This document shows, in pieces, positions 43,941-52,311 of a stretch of 64,000 nt of DNA. Under the pieces are notes generated by a model. It was not told where the DNA came from and did no database searches. It saw nothing but the letters and a program-made list of their open reading frames with translations. The translations under genes were made by a program, and so were the position numbers. The DNA is taken from NCBI RefSeq assembly GCF_003253485.1, contig NZ_QKTX01000005.1, positions 1 to 64,000 on the forward strand. Direction: 5' to 3'. The number at the start of each line of letters is the position of its first letter. Within the stretch, counting starts at the first letter, position 1. Source of the stretch: Algoriphagus aquaeductus (lineage in GTDB: Bacteria > Bacteroidota > Bacteroidia > Cytophagales > Cyclobacteriaceae).

Positions 43941-44928
43941 GGACGATCTTGCCCAGCTGAAGCCCTTTTTTCATCCGATCGAATGCTTCCACTGCCTTTT
44001 CCAAAGGAAAAACTCCATCGACTAGCGGGTGAATTTGATACTTTTCCACGAGCTCCATCATTCCGTCAAAATCCCGGTCTGATCCCATCGTAGATCCCAT
44101 AATCTTCAGCTGGTTCCAAAAAATCTTCCGGGCTTCCAGCTTCCCGGGATTCCCCATAGTCGCCCCATAAAATACAATTCTGCCACCGGGTTTTGTTACC
44201 GATATGAGCTGATTTAAAGGATCTCCGGCCGCTCCGTCAATAATCAAATCAAAACCTCCGGTTTGGTCCAAAGCTTCCTGAACCCAAGCCTCGGAGGTAT
44301 AATTAAAGGAGGCTTTCACCCCAAGCGAAAGCGCCTTTTGTGATTTTTCTTCTTTACTGCTGCTGACATAGACCTCTGCTACCAAAGCCAACGCAAATTG
44401 AGCGGCAAATTGAGCCACTCCTCCACCGATTCCGGTGACCAATACTTTTTCACCGGATTTGACTTGTCCCTGATACACCAAAGCCCGAAAAGCGGTCAGC
44501 CCGGCCAATGGTAAAGCTGCCGCTTCCTCCCAAGTCAAGTGGGAGGGCTTGGAGTGAATCCGATCAGCCGGCACAGCTACATACTCTGCCAAGGTTCCAT
44601 TTCTCGGCATTCCCAGAATTTCAAAATTCCTGCTCTGCACCAACTGATTGGCTCCCCAATGAAGGGCAGGATTAATGATCACTTCTTTTCCCAGCCAATG
44701 GGAAAATTCATCAGATCCCACGGTTTCTACAATCCCTGCTCCATCCGATCCCAAAACAATTCCATCCTTGAGATTGGGATACAATCCTTTTCGACTCCAT
44801 TCATCCCGATGATTAAGGGCTGCTGCTTTGATTCGTACGATGACCTCGTCCTTCTTAGGCTCTGGCAAAGGCAAATCACTCAACTGGATTTTATCCTCCA
44901 GGGCTCTGTTTAATACTATTCCTTTCAT
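43930..44928 (-). CDS. Zinc-type alcohol dehydrogenase / quinone-oxidoreductase-like MDR protein
   Basis: A 332-residue medium-chain dehydrogenase/reductase. N-terminal GroES-like domain: KAAALNHRDEWSRKGLYP and VLGSDGAGIVETVG. The NAD(P)-binding Rossmann domain starts VLVTGIGGGVAQFAAQFA near residue 165. The structural-zinc cysteines of classical alcohol dehydrogenases are absent, so it belongs with the YogA/quinone oxidoreductase side of the family. Substrate unknown. It lies 6 bases downstream of dnaB on the same strand, so it may share that message. Confidence 0.88.
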   Translation of the reverse strand: MKGIVLNRALEDKIQLSDLPLPEPKKDEVIVRIKAAALNHRDEWSRKGLYPNLKDGIVLGSDGAGIVETVGSDEFSHWLGKEVIINPALHWGANQLVQSRNFEILGMPRNGTLAEYVAVPADRIHSKPSHLTWEEAAALPLAGLTAFRALVYQGQVKSGEKVLVTGIGGGVAQFAAQFALALVAEVYVSSSKEEKSQKALSLGVKASFNYTSEAWVQEALDQTGGFDLIIDGAAGDPLNQLISVTKPGGRIVFYGATMGNPGKLEARKIFWNQLKIMGSTMGSDRDFDGMMELVEKYQIHPLVDGVFPLEKAVEAFDRMKKGLQLGKIVLTP

Positions 44929-44934
44929 AGATTT

Positions 44935-46521
44935 TTAGAATGGCGCCGGATCATTTCCTCCTTTGAACACCCGATCCATGTCATCTTCGTTGGCCTTACT
45001 TGGGAGTTTGATGGTATTGCCGGAGTCAAAAGAAGACACTCCCGAAGCGCTGGAAGTAAACTTATGCGAATAACTCACCTCTCCGGATTGATTGGATGGA
45101 TAGTTGATACCGCCGTCCAAGTCGGTAAACTTGGTATATTTTCCAATAAAGCGAAGTTTGACATTTTCCAAAGAACCATTACGGTGCTTGGCGATGATGA
45201 CTTCCCCTACCCCTTGGGTAGATGCTCCGCCTTCGTCTTCCGTGATGCCATAGTATTCCGGACGGTAGAGAAACATAACCATATCCGCGTCTTGCTCTAT
45301 CGCTCCAGATTCCCGAAGATCCGAAAGCTGGGGACGCTTGTCTCCACCTCTCGTCTCCACCGCTCGGGAAAGCTGAGAAAGTGCAATGACAGGGATGCTC
45401 AATTCTTTGGCGATTTTTTTCAATGCCCGTGAAATACTGGCAATTTCCTGTTCCCGGTTCCCTCCTTGGCCCCCGCTTTTCGAATCACCCGACATCAGCT
45501 GCAAGTAGTCAATGACCACCATCTGAATATCATGCTGGGCCTTTAGCTTTCGGCATTTGGCCCGCAGTTCCAAAATAGAAAGGGCCGGTGTATCATCCAC
45601 AAAAAGCGGGGCTTTGGATAGTTTGGCCGTTTTATGTACCAACTGGGCCCACTCATGATCGGCCAAAGTTCCTTTTTTGATTTTTTCAGAATCCAATTCA
45701 GCTTCCGAGGAAATCAATCGATTGACCAATTGGACGGAAGACATCTCCAAAGAAAAAATCGCTACCGGACGGCTATGGTCTACCGCTGCATTTCGAAGTA
45801 CAGACAACACGAATGCTGTCTTTCCCATCGCAGGTCGGGCCGCGATGATCACCAAATCTGACTTTTGCCAGCCCGAGGTCACTCGATCCAAGGCTGTAAA
45901 ACCTGATGGAACGCCGGTAAGTCCGTCCTTTTGGTTTTTTCGCTCCTCCAGTTCAGCAATTGCATCCCGCATGATGGAGCGCATGTCAGAGTAATTTTTC
46001 CGGATATTTTTCTCAGAAATTTCAAACATGGACTGCTCCATTTTATCCAGAAGCTCAAACACATCCGTGGTATCTTCGAAGGCATCCTTCTGGATTTCGG
46101 AAGAAATGCGGATCAGTTCTCTTTTGATGGATTGCTCGGTGATGATCCGTGCGTGATACTCAATATTGGCAGCTGAAGCCACCTTGGAAGTCAATTCGGT
46201 CACATAAAATGCCCCTCCGGCCACTTCCAGTGCGCCATTTTTGCGAAGCTGCGTAGTGACGGTCAAAAGGTCAATGGGCTGACTTTCGGTAAAAAGATCC
46301 AAAATCGCCTGAAAAATCACCTTGTGCGATTCCTTGTAGAAGCTTTCGACTTTCAGAATATCGATCACATTGGTCAGAGCGTCCTTTTCCAGCATCAAAG
46401 CACCCAAAACCGCCTCTTCCAGCTCGACCGCCTGAGGTGGAATTTTCCCAAGAAGATTGGCAGGATTGTCAAAAGAAGGTTTTTTGCGGGTGATGCGGGG
46501 TTGGTTGGTATTTTCAGTCAT
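44935..46521 (-). CDS. dnaB: Replicative DNA helicase DnaB
   Basis: A 528-residue hexameric helicase of the replication fork. The N-terminal helical domain begins PPQAVELEEAVLGALML; the RecA-like domain has Walker A ARPAMGKTAF near residue 235, Walker B MVVIDYLQLM, the LSQLSRAVETRGGDKRPQLSDLRESGAIEQD stretch (split in the usual H3/H4 positions) and VGEVIIAKHRNG. A Ser/Asn-rich tail is typical of Bacteroidota DnaB. A TACATTTG box (46526-46533, minus strand) lies only 4 bases before the ATG, so the message may be nearly leaderless. Confidence 0.96.
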   Translation of the reverse strand: MTENTNQPRITRKKPSFDNPANLLGKIPPQAVELEEAVLGALMLEKDALTNVIDILKVESFYKESHKVIFQAILDLFTESQPIDLLTVTTQLRKNGALEVAGGAFYVTELTSKVASAANIEYHARIITEQSIKRELIRISSEIQKDAFEDTTDVFELLDKMEQSMFEISEKNIRKNYSDMRSIMRDAIAELEERKNQKDGLTGVPSGFTALDRVTSGWQKSDLVIIAARPAMGKTAFVLSVLRNAAVDHSRPVAIFSLEMSSVQLVNRLISSEAELDSEKIKKGTLADHEWAQLVHKTAKLSKAPLFVDDTPALSILELRAKCRKLKAQHDIQMVVIDYLQLMSGDSKSGGQGGNREQEIASISRALKKIAKELSIPVIALSQLSRAVETRGGDKRPQLSDLRESGAIEQDADMVMFLYRPEYYGITEDEGGASTQGVGEVIIAKHRNGSLENVKLRFIGKYTKFTDLDGGINYPSNQSGEVSYSHKFTSSASGVSSFDSGNTIKLPSKANEDDMDRVFKGGNDPAPF

Positions 46522-46598
46522 AAAGCAAATGTATCGGCTGGAAAGGAAGAGTTTTGAACAAGTTTTCCAAAACTTATCAACATGTCCTTTTCATCTGT

Positions 46599-46844
46599 TT
46601 ATAATTTGATTTTTAATGGCCAGATGGAATGCCCCGGATAATCATTCCCCTGTGTGAGAAGCATTTTCTCATGGGCATTTCACGTGATTATAATTTGATT
46701 TTTAATGGTCAGACCTGCCTACCGAAGGCAGGTAGCCTGTCCTGATCTTTTATTGGGAGAATGCCCTGGATAATCATTTCCCTCCCGATCCGCCGCGACG
46801 GACGGGACAAATTGCGAGAGAAGCATTTTCTCATGGGCCTTTCA
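46599..46844. repeat. Duplicated palindrome-rich mosaic element upstream of dnaB
   Basis: Three blocks occur twice in the same order: A (46599-46624 and 46688-46713, 25 of 26 identical), B (46627-46651 and 46759-46783) and C (46656-46682 and 46818-46844, 26 of 27). Copy 1 is compact (84 bases). In copy 2 GC-rich palindromes are inserted between the blocks: CCTGCCTACCGAAGGCAGG at 46714-46732, and CCCGATCCG/CGGACGGG at 46784-46806. Block C has its own GAGAA/TTCTC stem, and B with C closes as AATGCCC/GGGCATT in copy 1. This fills nearly the whole gap of about 330 bases between dnaB and the next gene; no coding frame is supported. Confidence 0.8.
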
Positions 46845-46851
46845 GCAAAAA

Positions 46852-47568
46852 TCAAGCCTCAGAAGTGGAGGCATCTTTGTAATAAACTCCATTGCGATAA
46901 CCCCTAAACATGGAGCAGAGAACGGCCCAGCTAAAGTGCCATAGCATCTCCGAAACGGGGATACTCAAAATTTTATGTCCCAGGATTGGCTCATCATTGA
47001 GCATTCCATACGTATCCCAAAAGTGAGGATACAACACCCCAAAGGTGATGTAATAGATCACCATCACAATCCCCAAGGTAGAAACTCCGGAAATCAGGGA
47101 AATTTGGATCAGGTCGGGCCGCTGAATCCAGATGTAAATCGCCAATCCCATAAAAGTGAGGAAAGTCACGTACCCCGAATGAATCTTCAGCACCAAACTA
47201 AAAACCGTCAGACTGGTGCATCCCAAGACCCAAAGGATAAAGAAATCCCTGTTTTTGGCGGGAGTTTGCCTGTCATAATCAATTTCCCTCCTAGTATATG
47301 CAGAATGAATGTATCCTCCCACCCCAAACATGGCAAAGCCAATAATAAAGTCCTCAATTCCCGGCCAACCTTCTGCCAAAATCATAGGTGGCCTCCAATA
47401 ATCATGGAAATACCAAACCTCTGCGATGATCCCCATCAGACCTCCTATGATTCCTACTTTTATCATCCCACTCTTCCAGGGACTTCTCAAGTAAATAACC
47501 CACCAGGCTAGCAAATAGAGCAAAGCCATAGTCAAATACGCAAACTTATCAGGCAGCATCTCGGTCAA
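46852..47568 (-). CDS. Seven-helix membrane protein of unknown function
   Basis: A 238-residue integral membrane protein with six or seven hydrophobic helices and no signal peptide. Two segments look like internal repeats: WYFHDYWRPPMILAEGWPGIEDFIIGF and FWDTYGML...ILSIPVSEMLWHFSW, each pairing an aromatic loop with a P-x-x-E-type turn. This pattern recalls the CrtYc/CrtYd lycopene cyclase domain, where Pro-Glu motifs are repeated, but the match is weak and no carotenoid genes are nearby. I do not assign a function. Confidence 0.6.
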   Translation of the reverse strand: MTEMLPDKFAYLTMALLYLLAWWVIYLRSPWKSGMIKVGIIGGLMGIIAEVWYFHDYWRPPMILAEGWPGIEDFIIGFAMFGVGGYIHSAYTRREIDYDRQTPAKNRDFFILWVLGCTSLTVFSLVLKIHSGYVTFLTFMGLAIYIWIQRPDLIQISLISGVSTLGIVMVIYYITFGVLYPHFWDTYGMLNDEPILGHKILSIPVSEMLWHFSWAVLCSMFRGYRNGVYYKDASTSEA

Positions 47569-47697
47569 AAATTCAATCGGCCGAAATTAGCCAAAAACCC
47601 GACCCCTAAAAAAATCTCAGAAATGAAAAATGAGGTTTTCCTTGGCTCAGGATTTTTATTTTTAAGTTTGAGGTTCTTATTCAAGATTTTTCCTTTT

Positions 47698-49065
47698 ATG
47701 AAAAAGTATCATTTCATCGCTATTGGTGGGGCGGTCATGCACAATCTCTCCTTGGCTTTGGTCAAGAAAGGTTATCAAATTACCGGCAGCGATGATGAAA
47801 TTTACGAACCCTCCCGAACCAGACTCGAAAAAGCGGGAATCTTACCTGAAAAACTGGGTTGGTTCCCGGAAAAAATCCATGCAGACCTGGATGGAATCAT
47901 CTTGGGTATGCATGCCCGAATCGATAACCCGGAATTGATTCGAGCTCAGGAATTGGGGATTCCGGTATATTCCTTTCCAGAATTCATTTTCAATCAAAGC
48001 CAGGATAAAAAACGGGTGGTCATCGCCGGTTCACATGGCAAAACCTCCATCACTTCCATGATTCTCCACGTGCTCAAGGATCAAGGGATGGATTTTGACT
48101 ACCTTGTTGGAGCCCAAATCGAAGGTTTTGAATTGATGGTGCGGCTATCGGATGCTCCGGTTATTGTGATCGAGGGGGATGAATACCTGACCTCTCCGAT
48201 CGACCGGACACCCAAGTTTTTTCATTACCGACATGACATTGCTTTGGTCAGCGGAATCGCTTGGGATCATTTCAATGTTTTCCCGGATTTTGAGGAATAC
48301 AAGGCACAGTTTTCCAACCTGATGGATCGAACTCCCAATGACGGGAAATTGATCTATTGCGAAGTAGATCCACTGGTGAAAACTGCTTCGGAGAAATCCT
48401 CAACCAAGGGACAAAAACAACCTTATCAGGCTCATCCTGCCAAGATCATTCAAGGAAAAACCCATCTCATCACTCCAAAGGGAGAGGTAGAAATCGGGAT
48501 TTTCGGAGATCACAATCTTCAAAACCTCCAAGGAGCTCTGTATATCTGTGAATCTTTGGGATTGAGCCCAGATCAATTTTACCAATCCATCCCCACCTTC
48601 AAAGGAGCAGCAAAACGACAGGAAATACTGGCTCAAAGTGAAAACGGAATTCTGTTTCGGGACTTTGCACATGCTCCTTCCAAGCTCAAGGCGACGGTCA
48701 ATGCAGTGAAAAATCAGTTTCCTGAGCGAAAACTGATCGCTGTGCAGGAATTGCACACCTATTCTTCCTTGAACAAGGCCTTCCTGCCCAACTATGCCCA
48801 TACCATGGACGAAGCCGATGTCGCAGTGATTTACCTCAATCCGCACGCGGTGGCATTAAAGAAACTGGAGCTGATGGACGAAGCCACACTTCAGGAGGGA
48901 TTTAAGCGAAAAGATTTGATCCTATTCACAGAAAGTGCAGCTTTAAGAGATTTTCTCCTAGCACGGGACTATTCCCATACCAATCTGCTTTTGATGAGTT
49001 CGGGCAATTATGACAATCTGGACCTCGAACCGCTAAAAGCCAAATTTCAAACACATGAAGCTTAA
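47698..49065 (+). CDS. Mur ligase, Mpl/MurC-like (UDP-N-acetylmuramate-peptide ligase)
   Basis: A 455-residue ATP-dependent ligase. The ATG at 47698 gives the family start KKYHFIAIGGAVMHNLSLAL; the longer frame adds 25 hydrophobic residues without support. The Mur ATP loop is GSHGKTSITSMIL near residue 112, and HFNVFPDFEEY, FGDHNLQNLQGAL, FRDFAHAPSKLKATV follow. The HAPSK form, rather than the HxPTE of MurC, suggests Mpl, which re-attaches recycled tripeptide to UDP-MurNAc. The next gene overlaps by 11 bases. Confidence 0.85.
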   Translation: MKKYHFIAIGGAVMHNLSLALVKKGYQITGSDDEIYEPSRTRLEKAGILPEKLGWFPEKIHADLDGIILGMHARIDNPELIRAQELGIPVYSFPEFIFNQSQDKKRVVIAGSHGKTSITSMILHVLKDQGMDFDYLVGAQIEGFELMVRLSDAPVIVIEGDEYLTSPIDRTPKFFHYRHDIALVSGIAWDHFNVFPDFEEYKAQFSNLMDRTPNDGKLIYCEVDPLVKTASEKSSTKGQKQPYQAHPAKIIQGKTHLITPKGEVEIGIFGDHNLQNLQGALYICESLGLSPDQFYQSIPTFKGAAKRQEILAQSENGILFRDFAHAPSKLKATVNAVKNQFPERKLIAVQELHTYSSLNKAFLPNYAHTMDEADVAVIYLNPHAVALKKLELMDEATLQEGFKRKDLILFTESAALRDFLLARDYSHTNLLLMSSGNYDNLDLEPLKAKFQTHEA

Positions 49066-49861
49066 CGTTAAAAACCCTATTGCATTTTTTGATCTGGAAG
49101 CCACCGGCACCAATGTATCCACCGACCGAATCGTGGAAATCTCGATCGTCAAACTGACCCCTGACGGGGGACAGCAGATCTATACCCGACGAGTGAATCC
49201 CGGAATTCCCATTCCCTTGGAAGCCTCGCTCATCCATGGCATCTATGATAAGGACATCAAAAACGAACCCCATTTTAAGGACATTGCCCGAGAGGTGTTC
49301 AACTTTATCGGTCATTCGGATTTAGCCGGATTCAATGTGCTGAAATATGACATTCCGCTTTTGGTGGAAGAGTTTCTTCGTTCGGGAATCGATTTTGATC
49401 TGGACCGAAGAAATCTGCTGGATGCCCAGAAGATTTTTCACCTGATGGAAAAGAGAAACCTGAGCGCTGCTTACAAGTTCTATTGCGGAAAAAAACTTGA
49501 AAATGCCCATAGCGCTGAGGCCGACACCTTGGCAACTGTAGATGTGTTTAGAGCCCAAATCGAACGATACTTGGGCGAAGAAGTGGAAGACCTTCAGGGA
49601 AACAAACTGGGAGTATTTGAAAACGACATGAAAAAAATCCATGAATTGGTGAATGAAAAAATGGTGGACTTAGCCGGTCGTTTTGTTTTCAATTCCCAGG
49701 GCCAGGAAATTTTCAATTTCGGCAAGCACAAAGGAAAAACCATCGAACAAGCGCTGAAGGAGGAACCGGGATACTACGAATGGATGATGAAAGGAGATTT
49801 CCCATTGGACACCAAGCGAAAGCTGACTCAGGTGAAATTGCGAGCACTTACCAATCGTTGA
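49055..49861 (+). CDS. DEDDh 3'-5' exonuclease (DnaQ/ExoX-like)
   Basis: A 268-residue exonuclease. Exo I FFDLEATGTN (Asp and Glu), Exo II FNVLKYDIPLL (Asp), Exo III HSAEADTLATVDV (His and Asp) are all intact. The C-terminal 60 residues (FNFGKHKGKTIEQALKEEPGYYEWM) form the small domain seen in ExoX-like nucleases. It may proofread or degrade DNA ends; the epsilon subunit of polymerase III is usually encoded elsewhere with polymerase. Overlaps the Mur ligase gene by 11 bases. Confidence 0.9.
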   Translation: MKLNVKNPIAFFDLEATGTNVSTDRIVEISIVKLTPDGGQQIYTRRVNPGIPIPLEASLIHGIYDKDIKNEPHFKDIAREVFNFIGHSDLAGFNVLKYDIPLLVEEFLRSGIDFDLDRRNLLDAQKIFHLMEKRNLSAAYKFYCGKKLENAHSAEADTLATVDVFRAQIERYLGEEVEDLQGNKLGVFENDMKKIHELVNEKMVDLAGRFVFNSQGQEIFNFGKHKGKTIEQALKEEPGYYEWMMKGDFPLDTKRKLTQVKLRALTNR

Positions 49862-49884
49862 AAAAAGCAATTGCCAAGATAAAG

Positions 49885-49937
49885 GTTCAGGGTTCGATGT
49901 TCTAGGTTTCAACCACCTAGAACTCCGAACCCTGAAC
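49885..49937. terminator. Long hairpin between converging exonuclease and M48 genes
   Basis: Arms of 23 bases (49885-49907 and 49915-49937) pair at 21 of 23 positions around a 7-base TTCAACC loop; the outer parts are GTTCAGGGTTCG and CGAACCCTGAAC. It lies between two converging stop codons, as a bidirectional terminator would. Only a weak T-run follows, so it may instead be a dispersed palindrome. Confidence 0.6.
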
Positions 49938-49954
49938 TATTTTAACCCAAATTT

Positions 49955-50749
49955 TTATCTGGCCGCGGTATAATACTCCATGGCTTTGGCCATATTGGAG
50001 TTGAGTCGTTCGATTCGTCGATCAGGACCCGGGTGCGTGGAGAGAAATTCCGGAGGAGCGGCCCCACCTGCCGCTGACATTCTTTCCCAAAAAATCGGCG
50101 CTTGCCTTGGATCATATCCTGCCATCGCCATAAAGATCAATCCCATTTCATCGGCTTCCAATTCGTGTTTTCTGGAAAATTTCAACATCCCCAATTGAGA
50201 ACCTGCACCCACACCCTGAAGGATAATTTGCTGCATCAGGGTCGGGTTCTGCCCCATTGCGGCAGCGGCTCCACCGAGCAGTCCGTTGAGCAACATACTG
50301 TTGGAAATTCGCTCTCTGGCATGTGAAGCGACTGCATGGGCAATCTCATGCCCCATTACCACAGCGATTCCTGTTTCGTCTTTGGTAATCGGTAAAATTC
50401 CGGTGTAAAACGCCACTTTACCTCCCGGCATACACCATGCGTTAACCTGATCACTTTCCAACAAGTTGAATTCCCAAGCCAAATCGTTGACTAAATCCCC
50501 ATATCCGTTATCCTTCAGGTATTTTTCCACAGATTTAGCCATCCGATTCCCCACATTGACCACCATTTGGCCATCTTTGGTATTGGTAAGCAATTTATTG
50601 GCTTTGAGTGCTTTTTGGTATTCTTCATTGACCAGAGGCTGCAACTCGGAACTTCCGATCAGGGCCAATTGACTGCGGCCTGTCAGAGGAACTTTTGCGC
50701 ACGCATAGGCCATCAATCCAAGAACAAAAATTAAGGCTATCTTTTTCAT
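49955..50749 (-). CDS. M48-family zinc metalloprotease, lipoprotein (LoiP/YggG-like)
   Basis: A 264-residue lipoprotein peptidase. I start at the ATG giving a lipobox signal (LGLMAYAC, Cys17); the longer frame adds 11 residues. The zinc site is VVMGHEIAHAVASHARE (HExxH), with the third ligand Glu in RKHELEADEMGL, the usual M48 spacing. STHPGPDRRIERL near the C-terminus is also conserved. In E. coli such proteins help maintain the outer membrane, and that role is likely here. Confidence 0.92.
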   Translation of the reverse strand: MKKIALIFVLGLMAYACAKVPLTGRSQLALIGSSELQPLVNEEYQKALKANKLLTNTKDGQMVVNVGNRMAKSVEKYLKDNGYGDLVNDLAWEFNLLESDQVNAWCMPGGKVAFYTGILPITKDETGIAVVMGHEIAHAVASHARERISNSMLLNGLLGGAAAAMGQNPTLMQQIILQGVGAGSQLGMLKFSRKHELEADEMGLIFMAMAGYDPRQAPIFWERMSAAGGAAPPEFLSTHPGPDRRIERLNSNMAKAMEYYTAAR

Positions 50750-50961
50750 AGGTATATAATTTGTAATTTTTTTCAAGGTCAAAAGGAATCTTCCGAGGAT
50801 GGATAATTATTCCAGTTTGTAACTTTTATCAACATGCCGGCCTGCCTCAGACAGGCTCCATTTTATGTTTCAGCTTGTTTAGATGTCAATAAAAATTCAA
50901 AAAGAGTACCAAGGTTCGGCTCAGCGACAATTTTTCTTAATTTGATACAAATTCGTCAAGT

Positions 50962-51465
50962 ATGAGCACAAACCAACTATCCACACTAAATCCTGCTGCA
51001 CGGGAATACCAAAGGAAGATGACCCACCCGGTGATTTTTTGGTTGGCCATGCTGATCAAATTGCCCTCAGCAGTCTTTTGGAGATTGAAAGTCAAAAAAC
51101 TTGATCAGGAAGCCTGTGAAGTAAGCATTCCCTATTTTTGGAGGTCTCAAAATCCCTTCAGGTCCATTTACTTTGCCGCTTTGGCGGGTGCTGCAGAATT
51201 GAGTACCGGAGCGCTTTGTCAGTTGGCATTGGCAGGAAGGGGAAGTTTCAGCATGTTGGTTGTGGATTTTCGGGCAGAGTATTATAAAAAAGCCAATACC
51301 AAAATCATTTTTGCCTGCGACCAAGGATTGGAGTTGTTTGAACGGATCGACCAAATGAATCCCGGAGACACCTCGCAATTGACTATGGTTTCTACCGGAA
51401 AAAACACTTCCGGTGAAGTGGTCGCAAAATTCTTTGTCAATTGGTCTTTCAAGCGGAAAAATTAA
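50962..51465 (+). CDS. DUF4442 hotdog-fold protein
   Basis: A 167-residue protein of the DUF4442 family, related to hotdog-fold acyl-CoA thioesterases. Recognisable parts are the pattern IPYFWRSQNPFRSIYFAALAGAAELSTG, which corresponds to the N-x-x-G/S-x-h-F-x-A-L helix of hotdog enzymes, and the strand VVDFRAEYYKKANTKI. No known substrate. The stop overlaps the converging CarboxypepD_reg gene by 4 bases. In the 190-base gap upstream, GCCTG...CAGGC at 50840-50856 is a short palindrome related to those near dnaB. Confidence 0.75.
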   Translation: MSTNQLSTLNPAAREYQRKMTHPVIFWLAMLIKLPSAVFWRLKVKKLDQEACEVSIPYFWRSQNPFRSIYFAALAGAAELSTGALCQLALAGRGSFSMLVVDFRAEYYKKANTKIIFACDQGLELFERIDQMNPGDTSQLTMVSTGKNTSGEVVAKFFVNWSFKRKN

Positions 51466-52196
51466 TCCGACAGGTAATTCTCAATCCTAAAAAACTCACG
51501 GAGCGCATTCAGTACCCGCTCCTTGGACCAGTCCAAAAACTCATGTGCTTGATGAAATTCATTGAACCTGACAATGGTATGATCCCATTGCGTCCGATCT
51601 AGGCGATAATTGGCCATCAATTCATTGCGGATCGAATCAGAATCAATGACTTCCAGGTAACCTGCTCTCCTCCTGAGCCATTCCAATTTCTCCTCATACT
51701 GCCTGAGTTGCCTGTTTCGTTTGGTGAAATAACTGATGGGACCATAGATCACCAAGACGCCTTGAGGAGAATCAGAACTGATGGTCCCCAATCCGACTTG
51801 CTGACTTAGCCTTTTTTCAGCTTCCGGCTCATCTTCAGACAGGTAAAGTTTCCCATCTTTAAAACGAAACCGATAAGGTTCAGCTTTGACTTGGAAGGTA
51901 GGGAGTAGTCTGGCCCGATCCTGAAGTTCCAAAAGCATAAACCGCTCCTCATTCAGTACAATTTTTCTTTCCAAAAATCCCGGAAAACTTAACTGAAGCG
52001 TATCGCCCATGATCGCCGAGATCGAAAAATATCCTCTGGAATTGGTTAGCACCTTGTTTTTGCCCAGCACCGAGACCTCTACTCCCTCCAGGTATTTTTT
52101 ATCCAAGGCATCAATCACATTACCTGAATAAGTCACCTGACCGTAGGCATTCCAACAGAGGAGTAATCCAAAAACGAGAAAAAGATGGGGTTTCAT
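51462..52196 (-). CDS. Exported protein with carboxypeptidase-regulatory-like domain
   Basis: A 244-residue exported protein (signal peptide LVFGLLLCWNAYGQ). Residues 22-95 are a CarboxypepD_reg-like domain (YSGNVIDALDKKYLEGVEVSVLG ... GYFSI ... LQLSFPGFLERKI). The remaining 150 residues are charged and helical, without a known domain. Proteins like this are numerous in Bacteroidota, and their function is mostly unknown. Confidence 0.72.
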   Translation of the reverse strand: MKPHLFLVFGLLLCWNAYGQVTYSGNVIDALDKKYLEGVEVSVLGKNKVLTNSRGYFSISAIMGDTLQLSFPGFLERKIVLNEERFMLLELQDRARLLPTFQVKAEPYRFRFKDGKLYLSEDEPEAEKRLSQQVGLGTISSDSPQGVLVIYGPISYFTKRNRQLRQYEEKLEWLRRRAGYLEVIDSDSIRNELMANYRLDRTQWDHTIVRFNEFHQAHEFLDWSKERVLNALREFFRIENYLSD

Positions 52197-52279
52197 TGAA
52201 TATCAAAGGTATCCAATGAATCGGAATAGGGTAAACCACCCGTGTTAAAAGAGTTTAAGGAGAATTTAATTTTCTAAAA

Positions 52280-52307
52280 TTGATCCCTTCAGAAAGTTTT
52301 ACCTTTG
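52280..52307 (+). promoter_or_regulatory. Promoter immediately before gluQ, leaderless geometry
   Basis: TTG (52280-52282), 17 bases, TACCTTTG (52300-52307, exact TAnnTTTG). The ATG begins 5 bases later, so transcription should start at or within a base or two of the start codon, leaving no room for a ribosome-binding site. Confidence 0.6.
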
Positions 52308-52311
52308 AGAC

